A model generated the notes under the pieces. It saw only the letters and a list, made by a program, of their open reading frames with translations, was not told the origin of the DNA and searched no databases. A DNA stretch of 64,000 bases from Mycolicibacterium rhodesiae (GTDB lineage: Bacteria; Actinomycetota; Actinomycetes; Mycobacteriales; Mycobacteriaceae), in assembly GCF_002086695.1 (NCBI RefSeq), contig NZ_MVIH01000016.1, forward strand, positions 42,523-106,522, read 5' to 3'. A program made the position numbers and the translations under genes. Below are positions 33,882-44,025 of the stretch, piece by piece; the stretch's first letter is position 1; each line of letters opens with the position of its first letter.

Positions 33882-36800
33882 TTGGCCTCGTTCTCCTCGG
33901 CGTCGATACGGTTGATCGCTTCGCTCATATGGGCCCCGACCTTGGCGATGTACGGCTCGTCGATGGCTTGGATGTGCTCGCCCCCGATGGGCACGATCTC
34001 CAAGTCGTCGACGAATTCGCTCCAGCCGCCGTCAGGTTGGCGGACGGCGTAGCGCGGTTCGAACATGATCGCGTCGTCGTGATAGCGGTCCGCCATGTAG
34101 AGCGTGACGTGTCCGTCGTAGGGCTCGATCGTGGCGGTGTCCAGGGCCCGGTTGTCCAGGTAGGACGTCCGCTGGTGCTCGATGATGCCGCCCGGGATAT
34201 CCACCCCGGCCTCTTTGACGGCGTCCAGGACGAACCGGACCTGACCTTCGTCGTCGAGTTGTTCGAGCTCCTCGTAAGGGATTTCGGGAATCTCGACGTT
34301 GAAGGTCCGCGAGGCGAACACCGCGTAGCGGTCCCAGCGGGCCCGGATCTCCTCCTTGGTCTGCGGCACCTCCTCGCCGGCGCGCACCGTGTCGATCAAT
34401 CCGACGAAGCGGACGTCGCAACCGTTGCGCTTGAGGCCGACCGCGCAGGCGTAGGCCAGCGCCCCGCCCAGCGACCAGCCGGTGAGGATGTAGGGGCCCT
34501 TGCCGCCGATCTCCATCAGCTTGGGCACGTACTCGGCCGCGCGCTCCTCGATCGAGCCCTCGACGCGTTCCAGACCGTAGACCGGAGTGTCCGCGGGAAG
34601 CCGCTTGAGCAGCGGTTCGTAGACCACGGTCGACCCGCCGGCCGGGTGGAAGACGAACACCGGGACATGCCTGCTGCCCTCTTTCGGCGCACGCAGGGTG
34701 CGCACGAACCCGTCGACCACGCCTTCTTCGAGCTGGGCCCGAACGATGGTGGCCAGTGCCTCAATCGTCTTGGCGGACTTCACGTCGTCGACACTGATGG
34801 TGCCTTCGGCGCGCTCGGAGAGCCGGTCGGCCAGCTTGGTGGCGGTCTCGTCGTTGACTGCGGGCAACTCATTGAAGATGCCACCGGGCGACTTGCCGGT
34901 GACGATCGCCCACGTCGCGAATGTCACGCGCTCGGCGGCGTCCCGCGGCGGGACATCGGCGCCGAGCGCCTGGGTGACAGCCTCCTGGGTGAGCACCTTC
35001 GCGGCCGCGGCTGCGGCGGTGGACTTGGCCTTCCCCGGCCCAGCCGGGTCAGTCGGCGGCGGGGGGAGGTCGGGTTCGGCCTGAGGCTCGGCTTCGGTGG
35101 CGATCGGGTGACCCGCCTCGGCGAGCTTGGCCTCGAGTTCGGCGACCGTGCTGGCGCCGCCCATCATCTCGGCCTGCTGGGCGGCGATCTCCTCGGCGGT
35201 CTTGCCCTTCTGCGCCTCGGCCAGATCTTCGACCTCGTCGCGATGCTCGACCGCGTATTCGACGAGCTTCTCGACGGCGTAGAGGTTGGCGTCCCGTACC
35301 GCGGTCAACTGGATCGGCGGCAGGTCGAAGTCGTACTCGACGCGGTTCTTGATCCGCACCGCCATCAGCGAATCCAGCCCCAGCTCGATCAGCGGGACCT
35401 CCCACGGCAGGTCCTCGGGCTCGTAGCCCATGGCGCCGCCGACGATCGCCGCGAGCCGGTCGTGCACCGTCTCACCCGAATCCGGCGACCACTTCGCGAA
35501 GCCGGCGGCCAGGCCGGCGCCCGCGGTCAGGTTGTCGGACAGGATTTCTGCGTCGTCGTCCGGCTCGTCGGCGGGGGCCTCGACGGCCGGAGTGCTCACC
35601 GCGACACCGGTCGCGACCGCGGACGGCAACGCCGAGACCGCACCGCCGCGCGTGACGACGGCGTCGTAGATCAGCGTGAAGGATTCATCGATGCGCGCGT
35701 GCACCTGCACCGAGGCGCCACCGGGATGGCGGGTCAGCGTGGTGACCAGCCGGGCTCCGTCGCCAGGCACCGCGCGCTGCTCGGATGCGGTCAATTTGGC
35801 GTCCGGAAGAACCTGCGCTGCAGCAGATTTCACCAGAGCAGCCAGGTCGGCCTGCCCCTTCGGCGAGTACTCCCAGACGTGGCGGCCGTCGGGAGTGGCC
35901 ACGTGGTTGCCCGGCATCATCACCGAGCTGTCTCCGGTGAACTGCGCGTCGAGCCAGTGCGGCTTGCGCTTGAACCGGGTCGGCGGGATCTCGGCGTACT
36001 CGCCGGCCTCGAAGAGGGTGCGGAAGTCCAGATCGTGGCCGTAGACGTAGAGCTGCGCCATCGCGGCCAGCATCGACTCGACCTCGTCCTGCTTGCGGGC
36101 CAGTGTCGCGATCAACTGTCCGTCGTGCAGTCCGGCGGCCGCGGTGGTCAGGCCAACCTGCATGAGCGCCACCGGGTTCGGTGCCAGCTCCAGGAACGTG
36201 GTGTGGCCGTTGTCCACGGCGTTGCGGATGCCGTGGGTGAAGTAGACGCTGTGCCGCAGTCCCTTCTTCCAGTACTCCACATCGTGGATCGGCTCGCCGC
36301 CCGGGCGGATGTAGCTGCCCTCGTGCACCGTTGAGAAATAGCCGGTGTGCAGCGGGTGCGCCTCGATGCCCTGGATCTCGGCGGACAACTCACCGAGCAG
36401 CGGGTCCATCTGCTGAGTGTGGCTGGCGCCCTTGGTCTGGAGCTTGCGGGCGAACTTGCCTTCGGATTCCGCGCGGGCGACGATCGCGTCGATCTGGTCC
36501 GGCGGGCCGCCGATGACCGTCTGGGTGGGGGCGGCGTAGACGCATACCTCCAGTCCCGGGTAATCGGAGAACACGGTCTTGATCTCGTCGGCCGAGTATT
36601 CGACCAGTGCCATCAGCCGGATGTACTCACCGAACAGCATCGCCTCGCCCTCACCCATGAGGTGCGCGCGCGAGCAGATGGTGCGGGTGGCGTCGGCCAG
36701 CGACAGACCACCGGCGAAGTAGGCGGCGGCCGCCTCACCGAGCGACTGGCCCACTACCGCACCGGGTTTGGCGCCGTGGTGCTTGAGCAGTTCACCGAGT

Positions 36801-39205
36801 GCGATCTGGATGGCGAAGATCACCGTCTGGACCACTTCGATGGGGTATTCGCAGGTCTCATTGGTGTAGTCGATCGCGTCGTCGAGGATCAGCTCGACGA
36901 CCGAGTAACCGCGCTCGTCCTGAATGTGTGCGTCGACCTTGTTGATCCACTCGGCGAACACCGGATCGCGCAGATACAGTTCCTTGCCCATCTTGCGGTG
37001 CTGGGCACCGAATCCGGCCAGTACCCACACCGGACCGTTGGTCACCGGGCCGTCGGCGCTGTACACCAGCGGACTCTGCTTGCCGTCGGCGATGGCACGC
37101 AGACCCTTGATGGCCTCATCGTGATCGTGCGCCATCACCACAGCCCGCGAACGGCCGTGATTGCGCCGCGACAGCGAACGGCCGATCGACTCCAGCGATG
37201 CCGCGCGGCCTGCCGGGCTGTCGATCCAGTCGGCCAGTTCGGCGGCCGCCGCACGCTTGCGCGAGGTCAGGAAGCCCGAAATAGCCAGCGGCACAACAGG
37301 AACCGGCTTATCAGAGGCTTCCCATTCGGCGCGTGCGGCCTCGATCAGTTCCAAGGCCTCATCGGTCAGACCGGGCAGCTCCGGCTCGTCGTCGTATGCG
37401 ACGGCCGAGGCGTACTCCTCGGCAATCTCCTCTTCGTCGACGAACTCGCCGTACTCGTCCATCCGGACCCCGCCGACGTAGACGGCGTCGGCTTCGGAGG
37501 TGGCCTTCTGTTCGGCCGGTGCGGATTCCACTTGCGGGTCAACGAGATCCGACGGCAACACCTCGCGCACCACCAGGTGGGCGTTGGCACCGCCGAAGCC
37601 GAATCCGGAGACACCGGCGATCGCATGACCGCTGTAGCGCGGCCAGTCGGTGACCTTGTCGACCACCCGCAGCCGGACGGCGTCGAAATCGATGTACGGG
37701 TTGGGCCCGGCGTAGTTGATCGACGGCGGAACCTTGTTGTGGCGCAACGACAATGCCACCTTGGCCAGGCTTGCCGCACCGGCCGCCGACTCCAGGTGAC
37801 CGAGGTTGGACTTCACCGCGCCCAGCAGGGCGGGCTGATCGGCGGGGCGGCCCCGGCCGACGACACGACCGAGCGCGTCGGCCTCCATCGGATCACCGAG
37901 GATGGTTCCGGTGCCGTGCGCCTCGATGTAGTCGACGCTGCGCGGGTTGATCCCGGCGTCCTTGTAGGCCTTGCGCAGCACGTCGGCCTGCGCGTCCGGG
38001 TTGGGTGCGAGCATGCCGTTGGACCGGCCGTCGTGGTTGATCGCGCTGCCTGCGATGACGGCGAGGATCTCGTCCCCGTCTCGGCGGGCGTCGCTGAGGC
38101 GCTTGAGCAACAGCATGCCGCCACCCTCAGAGCGCGAGTAGCCGTTGGCGTCCGAGGAGAACGACTTGATTCGGCCGTCGGGCGCAAGCACGCCGCCGAC
38201 CTCGTCGAATCCGATCGTGACCAGCGGGGTGATCATGGCGTTGACGCCGCCGACCACGGCCACGTCGGCTTCACCGGTCCGCAGCGCCTGGACACCCTGG
38301 TGGGCGGCGACCAGCGAGCTCGAGCAGGCGGTGTCCAAAGCCATTGAGGGGCCGCGGAAGTCGTAGAAATAAGACACCCGATTGGCGATGATCGAACTCG
38401 TGGTGCCGGTGATCGCGTACGGGTGCGCGGTCGTCGGGTCGGCCACCGCGAGGAACTGGTAGTCGTTGTTGGACGCACCGATGTAGACGGCCACGTTGGT
38501 CCCGCGCAGGCTCGATGCGGGGATGCGGGCGTTCTCCAACGCCTCCCAGGTCAGCTCGAGCGCCATCCGCTGCTGCGGATCGATGTTGTCGGCTTCCATC
38601 TTCGACAGCGCGAAGAACTCGGCGTCGAATCCCTTGATGTCGCTGAGGTATCCGCCGCGGGTGGCGGCCTTGGCGACCCGCTCGGCGATGCGCGGTTCGG
38701 CCAGGAACTCCGACCAGCGTCCGTCGGGCAGGTCGGTGATCGCATCGCGGCCCTCGAGCAGCGCCTGCCACATCTCGCCAGGAGTGTTCATGTCGCCGGG
38801 GAAGCGGGTGGCGACGCCGACGATCGCGATGTCCTCGACATCGGCGGCGCGCGACCAATCCTCGCCGGCGTCGTCGAATTCGACCTCGGGCTCACCCTCG
38901 ATGATCACCGTGGCGAGCGACTCGATGGTCGGGTGGCGGAAGGCCACCGTCGCGGTCAGCGTCACACCGGTCAGATCCTCGATATCGCTGGCCATCGCGA
39001 CCGCGTCCCGCGAGGACAGTCCCAATTCCACCATCGGGGTAGACTCGTCGACCGCGTCAGGCGCCTGCCCCGTTGCGTTGGCCACCCAGTTGCGCAGCCA
39101 TTCGCGCATCTCCGGCACCGTCATGTCGGTGCGGGCCGGAGTCAGCTCCTTCTCGGGAGCCAACGTGATCTCGTCGGGCGTTTCGGGCGTTTCTGATTCA
39201 GACAT
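33878..39205 (-). CDS. pks13: Mycolic acid condensing polyketide synthase Pks13
   Basis: Condenses the meromycolyl chain delivered by FadD32 with the carboxylated alpha chain and transfers the product to trehalose. The 1775 residues hold, in order: N-terminal ACP (Ser64 in ELGLSSRDAVA), ketosynthase (Cys294 in DTACSSSL, then EAHGTGT and NLGHLESAAG), acyltransferase (Ser821 in GQSLGEAAAA), C-terminal ACP (Ser1279 in LGLDSLMAVRI), a Pro/Ala-rich linker and thioesterase (Ser1578 in GWSLGGALAY). All active residues are intact. The protein is about 40 residues longer than in M. tuberculosis. A clear ribosome site AGGTGAG at 39211-39217, five bases upstream, fixes the ATG. Confidence 0.97.
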   Translation of the reverse strand: MSESETPETPDEITLAPEKELTPARTDMTVPEMREWLRNWVANATGQAPDAVDESTPMVELGLSSRDAVAMASDIEDLTGVTLTATVAFRHPTIESLATVIIEGEPEVEFDDAGEDWSRAADVEDIAIVGVATRFPGDMNTPGEMWQALLEGRDAITDLPDGRWSEFLAEPRIAERVAKAATRGGYLSDIKGFDAEFFALSKMEADNIDPQQRMALELTWEALENARIPASSLRGTNVAVYIGASNNDYQFLAVADPTTAHPYAITGTTSSIIANRVSYFYDFRGPSMALDTACSSSLVAAHQGVQALRTGEADVAVVGGVNAMITPLVTIGFDEVGGVLAPDGRIKSFSSDANGYSRSEGGGMLLLKRLSDARRDGDEILAVIAGSAINHDGRSNGMLAPNPDAQADVLRKAYKDAGINPRSVDYIEAHGTGTILGDPMEADALGRVVGRGRPADQPALLGAVKSNLGHLESAAGAASLAKVALSLRHNKVPPSINYAGPNPYIDFDAVRLRVVDKVTDWPRYSGHAIAGVSGFGFGGANAHLVVREVLPSDLVDPQVESAPAEQKATSEADAVYVGGVRMDEYGEFVDEEEIAEEYASAVAYDDEPELPGLTDEALELIEAARAEWEASDKPVPVVPLAISGFLTSRKRAAAAELADWIDSPAGRAASLESIGRSLSRRNHGRSRAVVMAHDHDEAIKGLRAIADGKQSPLVYSADGPVTNGPVWVLAGFGAQHRKMGKELYLRDPVFAEWINKVDAHIQDERGYSVVELILDDAIDYTNETCEYPIEVVQTVIFAIQIALGELLKHHGAKPGAVVGQSLGEAAAAYFAGGLSLADATRTICSRAHLMGEGEAMLFGEYIRLMALVEYSADEIKTVFSDYPGLEVCVYAAPTQTVIGGPPDQIDAIVARAESEGKFARKLQTKGASHTQQMDPLLGELSAEIQGIEAHPLHTGYFSTVHEGSYIRPGGEPIHDVEYWKKGLRHSVYFTHGIRNAVDNGHTTFLELAPNPVALMQVGLTTAAAGLHDGQLIATLARKQDEVESMLAAMAQLYVYGHDLDFRTLFEAGEYAEIPPTRFKRKPHWLDAQFTGDSSVMMPGNHVATPDGRHVWEYSPKGQADLAALVKSAAAQVLPDAKLTASEQRAVPGDGARLVTTLTRHPGGASVQVHARIDESFTLIYDAVVTRGGAVSALPSAVATGVAVSTPAVEAPADEPDDDAEILSDNLTAGAGLAAGFAKWSPDSGETVHDRLAAIVGGAMGYEPEDLPWEVPLIELGLDSLMAVRIKNRVEYDFDLPPIQLTAVRDANLYAVEKLVEYAVEHRDEVEDLAEAQKGKTAEEIAAQQAEMMGGASTVAELEAKLAEAGHPIATEAEPQAEPDLPPPPTDPAGPGKAKSTAAAAAAKVLTQEAVTQALGADVPPRDAAERVTFATWAIVTGKSPGGIFNELPAVNDETATKLADRLSERAEGTISVDDVKSAKTIEALATIVRAQLEEGVVDGFVRTLRAPKEGSRHVPVFVFHPAGGSTVVYEPLLKRLPADTPVYGLERVEGSIEERAAEYVPKLMEIGGKGPYILTGWSLGGALAYACAVGLKRNGCDVRFVGLIDTVRAGEEVPQTKEEIRARWDRYAVFASRTFNVEIPEIPYEELEQLDDEGQVRFVLDAVKEAGVDIPGGIIEHQRTSYLDNRALDTATIEPYDGHVTLYMADRYHDDAIMFEPRYAVRQPDGGWSEFVDDLEIVPIGGEHIQAIDEPYIAKVGAHMSEAINRIDAEENEAK

Positions 39206-39267
39206 AGAGCCTCACCTCGTGCGAAGGGGCGAACTCCCCTTCATCGGTTGAGTCTTTCGTTCGGTCG

Positions 39268-41160
39268 TCATTCCGATTCGTCAGGGAAGGCATTGGCCAC
39301 CTTCCCGCTGCGCAGGGTGCCGTCGAGGTACGCCGACCGGCAGGCTCGCCGGCCGATCTTGCCGCTGGAGGTACGCGGGATCGCACCCGCCGGAGTCAGC
39401 AGGACGTCGCGGACCGTCACGCCGTGGCGTACCGCGATGGCGGCGCGGATGTCGTCGGAGATCGGGCCCATCTCCATCTTGTGTGAACCCGGCGCGCGCT
39501 CCGCGACGATCACCAGTTGCTCGGAGCTGTCGTCGGCGTTGCGCTTGAGCCCGGCGTGGGCGTTGTCGAATACCTCGTCCGGCAGCTGGTTGGCCGGCAC
39601 CGAGAACGCGGCGACGAAACCGGTCCGCACCGCCTTCGTGGCCTCCTGCGCGGAGTACTCCAGGTCCTGCGGGTAGTGGTTGCGGCCGTCGATGATCACC
39701 AGGTCCTTGACGCGGCCGGTGATGTACAGGTCGCCGTCGTAGAACGCCCCGAGGTCGCCGGTACGCACCCAGGTCGCCTCGTCGGCGGCACCCTCGGCGT
39801 GCGACGGGCTGGTCCGCGACTTGAGGATGTTCTGGAACGTCGCGATGGTCTCGTCCGGCTTGTTCCAGTAGCCGGTGCCCATGTTCTGGCCGCTGATCCA
39901 GATCTCACCGATCTGTCCGTCGGCGAGCTCGGTGGCGGCGTCGTTGTCGACGATGACCGCCCACTCGGCGACGCCGATCTTGCCTGCCGAGGCCTGGGCC
40001 ACTGCCTTGGGTGAATCGTCGGGCACCACGACGAACCGGCCCGCGTTCAGTTCGTCACGGTCGACCGAGACGATCTTGGGTTCTTCGGCCGCCGGGGTGG
40101 TCGACACGAACAGGGTTGCCTCGGCCAGGCCGTAGGACGGCTTGATGGCCTTGGGCTGGAAGCCGAACGGACGGAAGGCGTCGTTGAAGCGCTGGACGGT
40201 GGCGGCCGAGATCGGCTCGCTGCCGTTGAGGATCGCCTTGACGTGGGACAGATCCAGCGGCTCTTCGTCGTCCTTCGGAACGCCACGCGCGGCGGCATGG
40301 TCGAACGCGAAGTTCGGGGCCACGGAGATGGCGCCACCGGTGTCGCCTTCGCGGTAGGCGAGTTCGCGGATCCAGCGGCCGGGACGGCGGACGAAGGCCG
40401 CAGGCGTCATGAACGTGAAGTAGTGGCCGATCATCGCCGGCAGCAGCGCAGTCACCAGACCCATATCGTGGAAGAACGGCAGCCAGGACACACCCCGGTC
40501 GCCCTCCTCACCCTCGAGGGCCTCGATCACCTGCACGACGTTGGTGGCCATGTTCAGGTGAGTGATCTGCACACCGCTGGGGATCCGGGTGGAACCCGAG
40601 GTGTACTGCAGGTAGGCGATGGTGTTCTCGTCGACCGCATTGAACGGCTCCCACGTCGCACCGACTTCGTTGGGGACCGCGTCCACGGCGATAACGCGGG
40701 GGCGCTCTTTGGCCGGGCGGCTGCGGAAGAACTTGCGCACACCTTCGGCGGAGTCGGTGGTGGTCAGGATCGCCGACGCGCCGCAATCGTCCAGCACGGC
40801 GTGCAACCGGCCGACGTGGCCGGGCTCGGCCGGGTCGAACAGCGGGACCGCGATGCGCCCGGAGTACATCGTGCCGAAGAACGCGACCAGGTAGTCGAGG
40901 TTCTGCGGGCACAGGATGGCGACGCGGTCGCCGGGCTGGGTGACCTGCTGTAGGCGGGCGGCGACAGCGCGATTTCGGGCACCGAAGTCGGCCCAGGTCA
41001 GTTCGCGGACGACGCCGTCACGTTCGACGGAGAAATCGAGGAAACGGTAGGCGATCTTGTCACCGCGCACCTTGGCCCAACGCTCCACGTGCTTGATCAC
41101 ACTGGCGCCCTCGGGGAAGGTGATCAGTCCGTTCTTGATGAACGGGTTGTGGAACGGCAT
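39268..41160 (-). CDS. fadD32: Long-chain fatty acyl-AMP ligase FadD32
   Basis: Activates meromycolic acid as acyl-adenylate and loads it on the N-terminal ACP of Pks13. The 630-residue product has the adenylate-forming fold: the P-loop YTSGSTRIPSG near residue 180, the DMGLVTALL region near 230, KPSYGLAEATLFVS near 335 and the hinge plus C-terminal domain with DLVIIDGRNHYPQDLE near 485. The insertion in the C-terminal domain is typical of fatty acyl-AMP rather than acyl-CoA ligases. ATG 41160 follows AGGAGA (41166-41171) by five bases. Pks13 starts 62 bases after its stop on the same strand. Confidence 0.96.
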   Translation of the reverse strand: MPFHNPFIKNGLITFPEGASVIKHVERWAKVRGDKIAYRFLDFSVERDGVVRELTWADFGARNRAVAARLQQVTQPGDRVAILCPQNLDYLVAFFGTMYSGRIAVPLFDPAEPGHVGRLHAVLDDCGASAILTTTDSAEGVRKFFRSRPAKERPRVIAVDAVPNEVGATWEPFNAVDENTIAYLQYTSGSTRIPSGVQITHLNMATNVVQVIEALEGEEGDRGVSWLPFFHDMGLVTALLPAMIGHYFTFMTPAAFVRRPGRWIRELAYREGDTGGAISVAPNFAFDHAAARGVPKDDEEPLDLSHVKAILNGSEPISAATVQRFNDAFRPFGFQPKAIKPSYGLAEATLFVSTTPAAEEPKIVSVDRDELNAGRFVVVPDDSPKAVAQASAGKIGVAEWAVIVDNDAATELADGQIGEIWISGQNMGTGYWNKPDETIATFQNILKSRTSPSHAEGAADEATWVRTGDLGAFYDGDLYITGRVKDLVIIDGRNHYPQDLEYSAQEATKAVRTGFVAAFSVPANQLPDEVFDNAHAGLKRNADDSSEQLVIVAERAPGSHKMEMGPISDDIRAAIAVRHGVTVRDVLLTPAGAIPRTSSGKIGRRACRSAYLDGTLRSGKVANAFPDESE

Positions 41161-41439
41161 ACCAGTCTCCTGTCAGAACACACCTGTGCGGGCCCTGCGG
41201 CGGCCGCGCACGACGTCGCGCCACCGTTCGCCCTGCGTCTTAGGGCCCCAAACCTCACAGATCGTACCGATCCATCCCAGGTCCATCGGGGACCTCGGTG
41301 GCCCTGTGGGCCGGCGCCCTGTCGGCTCGGACGCGTGGACGCCCGGACCGACAGCTGACGCATGCAGCTCTTATTTTCTTCTTAATGTTAGGCGTAGTCG
41401 CGGCGGCGGCCAAATCCATCGGCCGACGAAGCTCCCACG
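41161..41439 (-). promoter_or_regulatory. Intergenic region upstream of fadD32, with an AT-rich island
   Basis: 279 bases between the Rv3802c-like stop and fadD32. Most is GC-rich, but 41370-41391 is a sharp AT-rich island. On the minus strand it contains TAACAT (41385-41390), which could be the -10 box of a promoter giving a leader of about 215 bases for fadD32-pks13-accD4. Several short frames cross the region but none has coding character. The strong ribosome site AGGAGA of fadD32 lies at its lower end. Confidence 0.35.
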
Positions 41440-42453
41440 TCATCCATGTTTTGGATGAGGCGCGTTCTCGATCAGATCGCGCGCCCAATTCAGTGTCCAC
41501 TGCGTGGACGTTTGCCCGTCGAGGTTCCAGAACTGCGGCGTGTTGTAGAGCGCGTGCACGGGTTGTCCGGCGCCGCCGGCCAATACATCGAGCGTGGTCG
41601 GCAGATTCGTGATGTTGAACGCTTGCTGGGGCGCAGCGCAGATCAGGTCCCCGGAAGCGCAGATCTCGTTGGTCCGGTTGTTCAGCGCGCCGAAGCCACC
41701 CGGGCGGGCCCCCGTCATGGTCAGGCCCATCGCGGACAACACCGGGACCTCCTGCAGCGTGATCTCGGCGCCTTCACCCGGCGGATTGGGGCCGATGTCC
41801 TGCCCGACGCCTGCCTGGCGACGGCCGTCGGCGATCAACGTCACACCAAGCACCAGGTCCTCGTCGACCGGGCCGCGCCCGTTGCCGATATCGCTGGCGA
41901 TGTCACCACCGATGACCGCGCCCTGCGAGAAACCGGCGATCACATAACTGGTCAGGGGGCAGCGGTTGTTCATGTCGGTCATGGCCTTGACCGCGTTGCG
42001 GGTGCCTTCGGCGCGACTGTCGTTGTAGGACATCTGGTTGTCCTGCGACAGCGGATTGTGGAACTGCGCGGTGTAGGGAACGGTGTACACCTCGACGCGG
42101 TCCCGGCCGAACTGGCCGGCGATCGGTGCGGTGACGTTGAGGATCAGCGACCGCGGGAACTGCGTCGGGTTCAGCGGGTCGTCGGTCGGCGACGACTCCC
42201 AGGTGCCGGGGATCGCGATCATCTGAACGTCCGGGCAACTGGCGTCCTGGAATTCCGGCCGCGGCTTGTGCTGGCCGGGGGAACTGGTTGGCGGCAGCGC
42301 GGTCGGGGGCACCGCCGTCGGCGGCGCTTCGGGCCTGCGGGCGACGATGACGATGATCGCGACGATCAGTGCCACCGCGGCGGCCATGGCGCCCGCGGCG
42401 ATCAGTCCGAGAATGCGGTGACGTCGGCGGTTGGTTCGGGAGTTTCGAGCCAT
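41440..42453 (-). CDS. Cutinase-like envelope lipase/thioesterase (Rv3802c-like)
   Basis: 337 residues. An Arg-rich cytoplasmic N terminus is followed by a membrane anchor at about residues 14-38, a Pro-rich linker and a cutinase-type alpha/beta-hydrolase domain. The nucleophile Ser lies in VIAGFSQGAVIGGD near residue 177, and further parts of the fold such as YNDSRAEGTRNAV are seen. The M. tuberculosis protein Rv3802c is an essential phospholipase A/thioesterase linked to mycolate synthesis and always sits next to fadD32, as here. The active site should face the periplasm. Upstream on the same strand, 21 bases away, is the DUF732 lipoprotein gene. Confidence 0.9.
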   Translation of the reverse strand: MARNSRTNRRRHRILGLIAAGAMAAAVALIVAIIVIVARRPEAPPTAVPPTALPPTSSPGQHKPRPEFQDASCPDVQMIAIPGTWESSPTDDPLNPTQFPRSLILNVTAPIAGQFGRDRVEVYTVPYTAQFHNPLSQDNQMSYNDSRAEGTRNAVKAMTDMNNRCPLTSYVIAGFSQGAVIGGDIASDIGNGRGPVDEDLVLGVTLIADGRRQAGVGQDIGPNPPGEGAEITLQEVPVLSAMGLTMTGARPGGFGALNNRTNEICASGDLICAAPQQAFNITNLPTTLDVLAGGAGQPVHALYNTPQFWNLDGQTSTQWTLNWARDLIENAPHPKHG

Positions 42454-42474
42454 TGAGGGGAGGTGATCTTCCTG

Positions 42475-43008
42475 CTAGCAGAGCCGCTGGGTAGCGATCC
42501 GGATGTAGTCGGCCGTGGCCGCGGTCACCTGCGGATCGGGGGCAGTGTGCGGCGGCGATCCCGCGTCGACGACGTCACTGCGCACCATCGGAGCAATGTA
42601 GTCCCACACCGCCTGGTCACTTTGACCGGCCGCATGGGCCTGACAGACATGGGAACCGATGCTCAATGCTTCCAGCTCACTTGATGGATGCACGCCGGCG
42701 GCAGCGAGTGCGTCGAGGAACCCCCGCTGGGTCGGCGTGACATTGAACTTGGCGGACTGCAGGTCGGCATCTGCCGGCAGCGGCGCACCCTGACCGTGAA
42801 CGGCGCCGTGCGTCTGCGTGGGGGGTGGCGCGGCCGTGGTCACCAGGTCCTCGCCGGAGCTGCAGGCCACCATCAGCAGAGTCGACGAGCCGAGCAGGCC
42901 GGCCATCAGCAGTGCGTGCCGGACGGTGCCGGCAGCGGTGGCGTTGACGCCGCTGCCGTTCACACGATGGACCGAGCGCTGCACGTCTCCACGGTACCGG
43001 CTGGGCAT
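42475..43008 (-). CDS. DUF732-family putative lipoprotein
   Basis: About 177 residues from ATG 43008; an upstream ATG at 43029 and a GTG at 42984 are alternatives. A hydrophobic stretch ends in the lipobox LLMVACSS. After a Thr/Pro-rich linker comes the DUF732 domain: RGFLDALAAAGV, then SIGSHVCQAHAAG and a final Cys (TQRLC), the two Cys probably forming a disulfide. DUF732 proteins are common small secreted mycobacterial proteins of unknown function. The gene is close upstream of the Rv3802c-like gene and probably co-transcribed with it. I do not recall a counterpart at this place in M. tuberculosis. Confidence 0.72.
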   Translation of the reverse strand: MPSRYRGDVQRSVHRVNGSGVNATAAGTVRHALLMAGLLGSSTLLMVACSSGEDLVTTAAPPPTQTHGAVHGQGAPLPADADLQSAKFNVTPTQRGFLDALAAAGVHPSSELEALSIGSHVCQAHAAGQSDQAVWDYIAPMVRSDVVDAGSPPHTAPDPQVTAATADYIRIATQRLC

Positions 43009-43049
43009 GCCCGCCCCAGAGCACCGCAAGATTGCGGAACGTTAACAGT

Positions 43050-43077
43050 TCGCGCTGACCTGGGGTGTCAGGCGCGA
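43050..43077 (-). terminator. Bulged hairpin just after fbpD
   Basis: TCGCGCTGAC (43050-43059) pairs with GTCAGGCGCGA (43067-43077) apart from one bulged G, with a seven-base loop. It ends two bases from the fbpD stop on the minus strand and is followed by an AT-richer stretch, as expected for a terminator of fbpD. Confidence 0.45.
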
Positions 43078-43078
43078 G

Positions 43079-43969
43079 CTATTTGATAGCCGCGACAACA
43101 TCTCCCGACATCGCGGCCAGCTGCCCCGCCCAGTTGCCCCAGTCGTGATTGCCGCCGGCCGGGAAGTCGAAGTGGCCGTTGCGGCCACCCACGGCCCGGT
43201 AATGCGCATAAAAGGTCCGGTTGCTGCCCTGGGCCAGATCGCAGTAGCCGATCATCGCCGGAACGTCGCTGCAGGTCGTCGTCTGCGGGCTGAACACCCA
43301 CAGCCGGGTGTTGTTGTCGACCAGCAGCTGCACGTGCACCTCGGGGTCATGCCACTTCCACCGGCCCAGCTGCGCGGCACCCCACATGGCCTGGGTGTTC
43401 ACGCCGCCGAACTCGTTCATACCGGCGGTGATCGCGCCGTTCATGAACGTATTCGACGGGGTCAGGAAACCCGACAGCGAACCGGCGTAGCGGTAGCGGT
43501 CCGGGTGGAACGTCGCCTCCATCATGGCGCCGAGACCGCCCTGGGCGGCGCCGACGATGGCGTGCCCACCGGGGGCCAGCCCCTTGTTGGCGGCCAGCCA
43601 GCTGGGCAGCTCGTCAGACAGGAAGGTCTCCCACTGCCGGGTGCCGTCGGCCTCCCAGTTGGTGTAGAGGGTGAACGCACCGCTGGCCGGAGCCACCACG
43701 GAGACGCCCTTACCGGCCAGCGTGTTGAACGCGTTGCCCGCGGTGACCCAGTTGCTGACCGGGTCGCCGGCGTTGAACGCGTCCAGCAGCACCACGGCGT
43801 GCGGACCGCCGCCCATGAATGCGACCGGGATATCGCGGCCCATGGCCGGCGACGGCACCATCAGATATTCGACGTCGGCTGCGTGGCCGGTCGGTGCGGT
43901 GGCACCCCACAAGCCCAGCGCCAGAACCGCGGCGCATACTCCCCGAAACAGGCCCGACAGACTCTTCAT
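43079..43969 (-). CDS. fbpD: MPT51/FbpD, non-catalytic antigen 85 homologue (Rv3803c-like)
   Basis: 296 residues with a signal peptide ending near HAADVEYL at about residue 33, and the antigen 85 fold after it. The nucleophile elbow reads GAAQGGLGAMM instead of G-x-S-x-G, so the catalytic Ser is missing, as in MPT51 of other mycobacteria. The protein is therefore thought to bind matrix or carbohydrate rather than transfer mycolate. The frame is open upstream to 44032. ATG 43969 is chosen because GAGGTGA is directly in front and the signal peptide begins there (MKSLSGLFRGVCAAVLALGL). It is one of three antigen 85-type genes in a row. Confidence 0.92.
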   Translation of the reverse strand: MKSLSGLFRGVCAAVLALGLWGATAPTGHAADVEYLMVPSPAMGRDIPVAFMGGGPHAVVLLDAFNAGDPVSNWVTAGNAFNTLAGKGVSVVAPASGAFTLYTNWEADGTRQWETFLSDELPSWLAANKGLAPGGHAIVGAAQGGLGAMMEATFHPDRYRYAGSLSGFLTPSNTFMNGAITAGMNEFGGVNTQAMWGAAQLGRWKWHDPEVHVQLLVDNNTRLWVFSPQTTTCSDVPAMIGYCDLAQGSNRTFYAHYRAVGGRNGHFDFPAGGNHDWGNWAGQLAAMSGDVVAAIK

Positions 43970-44025
43970 GGTCACCTCAATGTCGACTCGTCGATTTTCC
44001 AGCCCCGCCCCACCTGCACGGTAGT

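Noticed and set aside
33866..36334. Long plus-strand open frame opposite pks13
   Set aside because: Shadow frame of the high-GC pks13 gene; no domain, no ribosome site.
41255..41500. Small minus-strand ORF of 81 codons between fadD32 and the Rv3802c-like gene
   Set aside because: It overlaps the Rv3802c-like coding end, has no ribosome site and no coding character; the region is better read as a promoter region.
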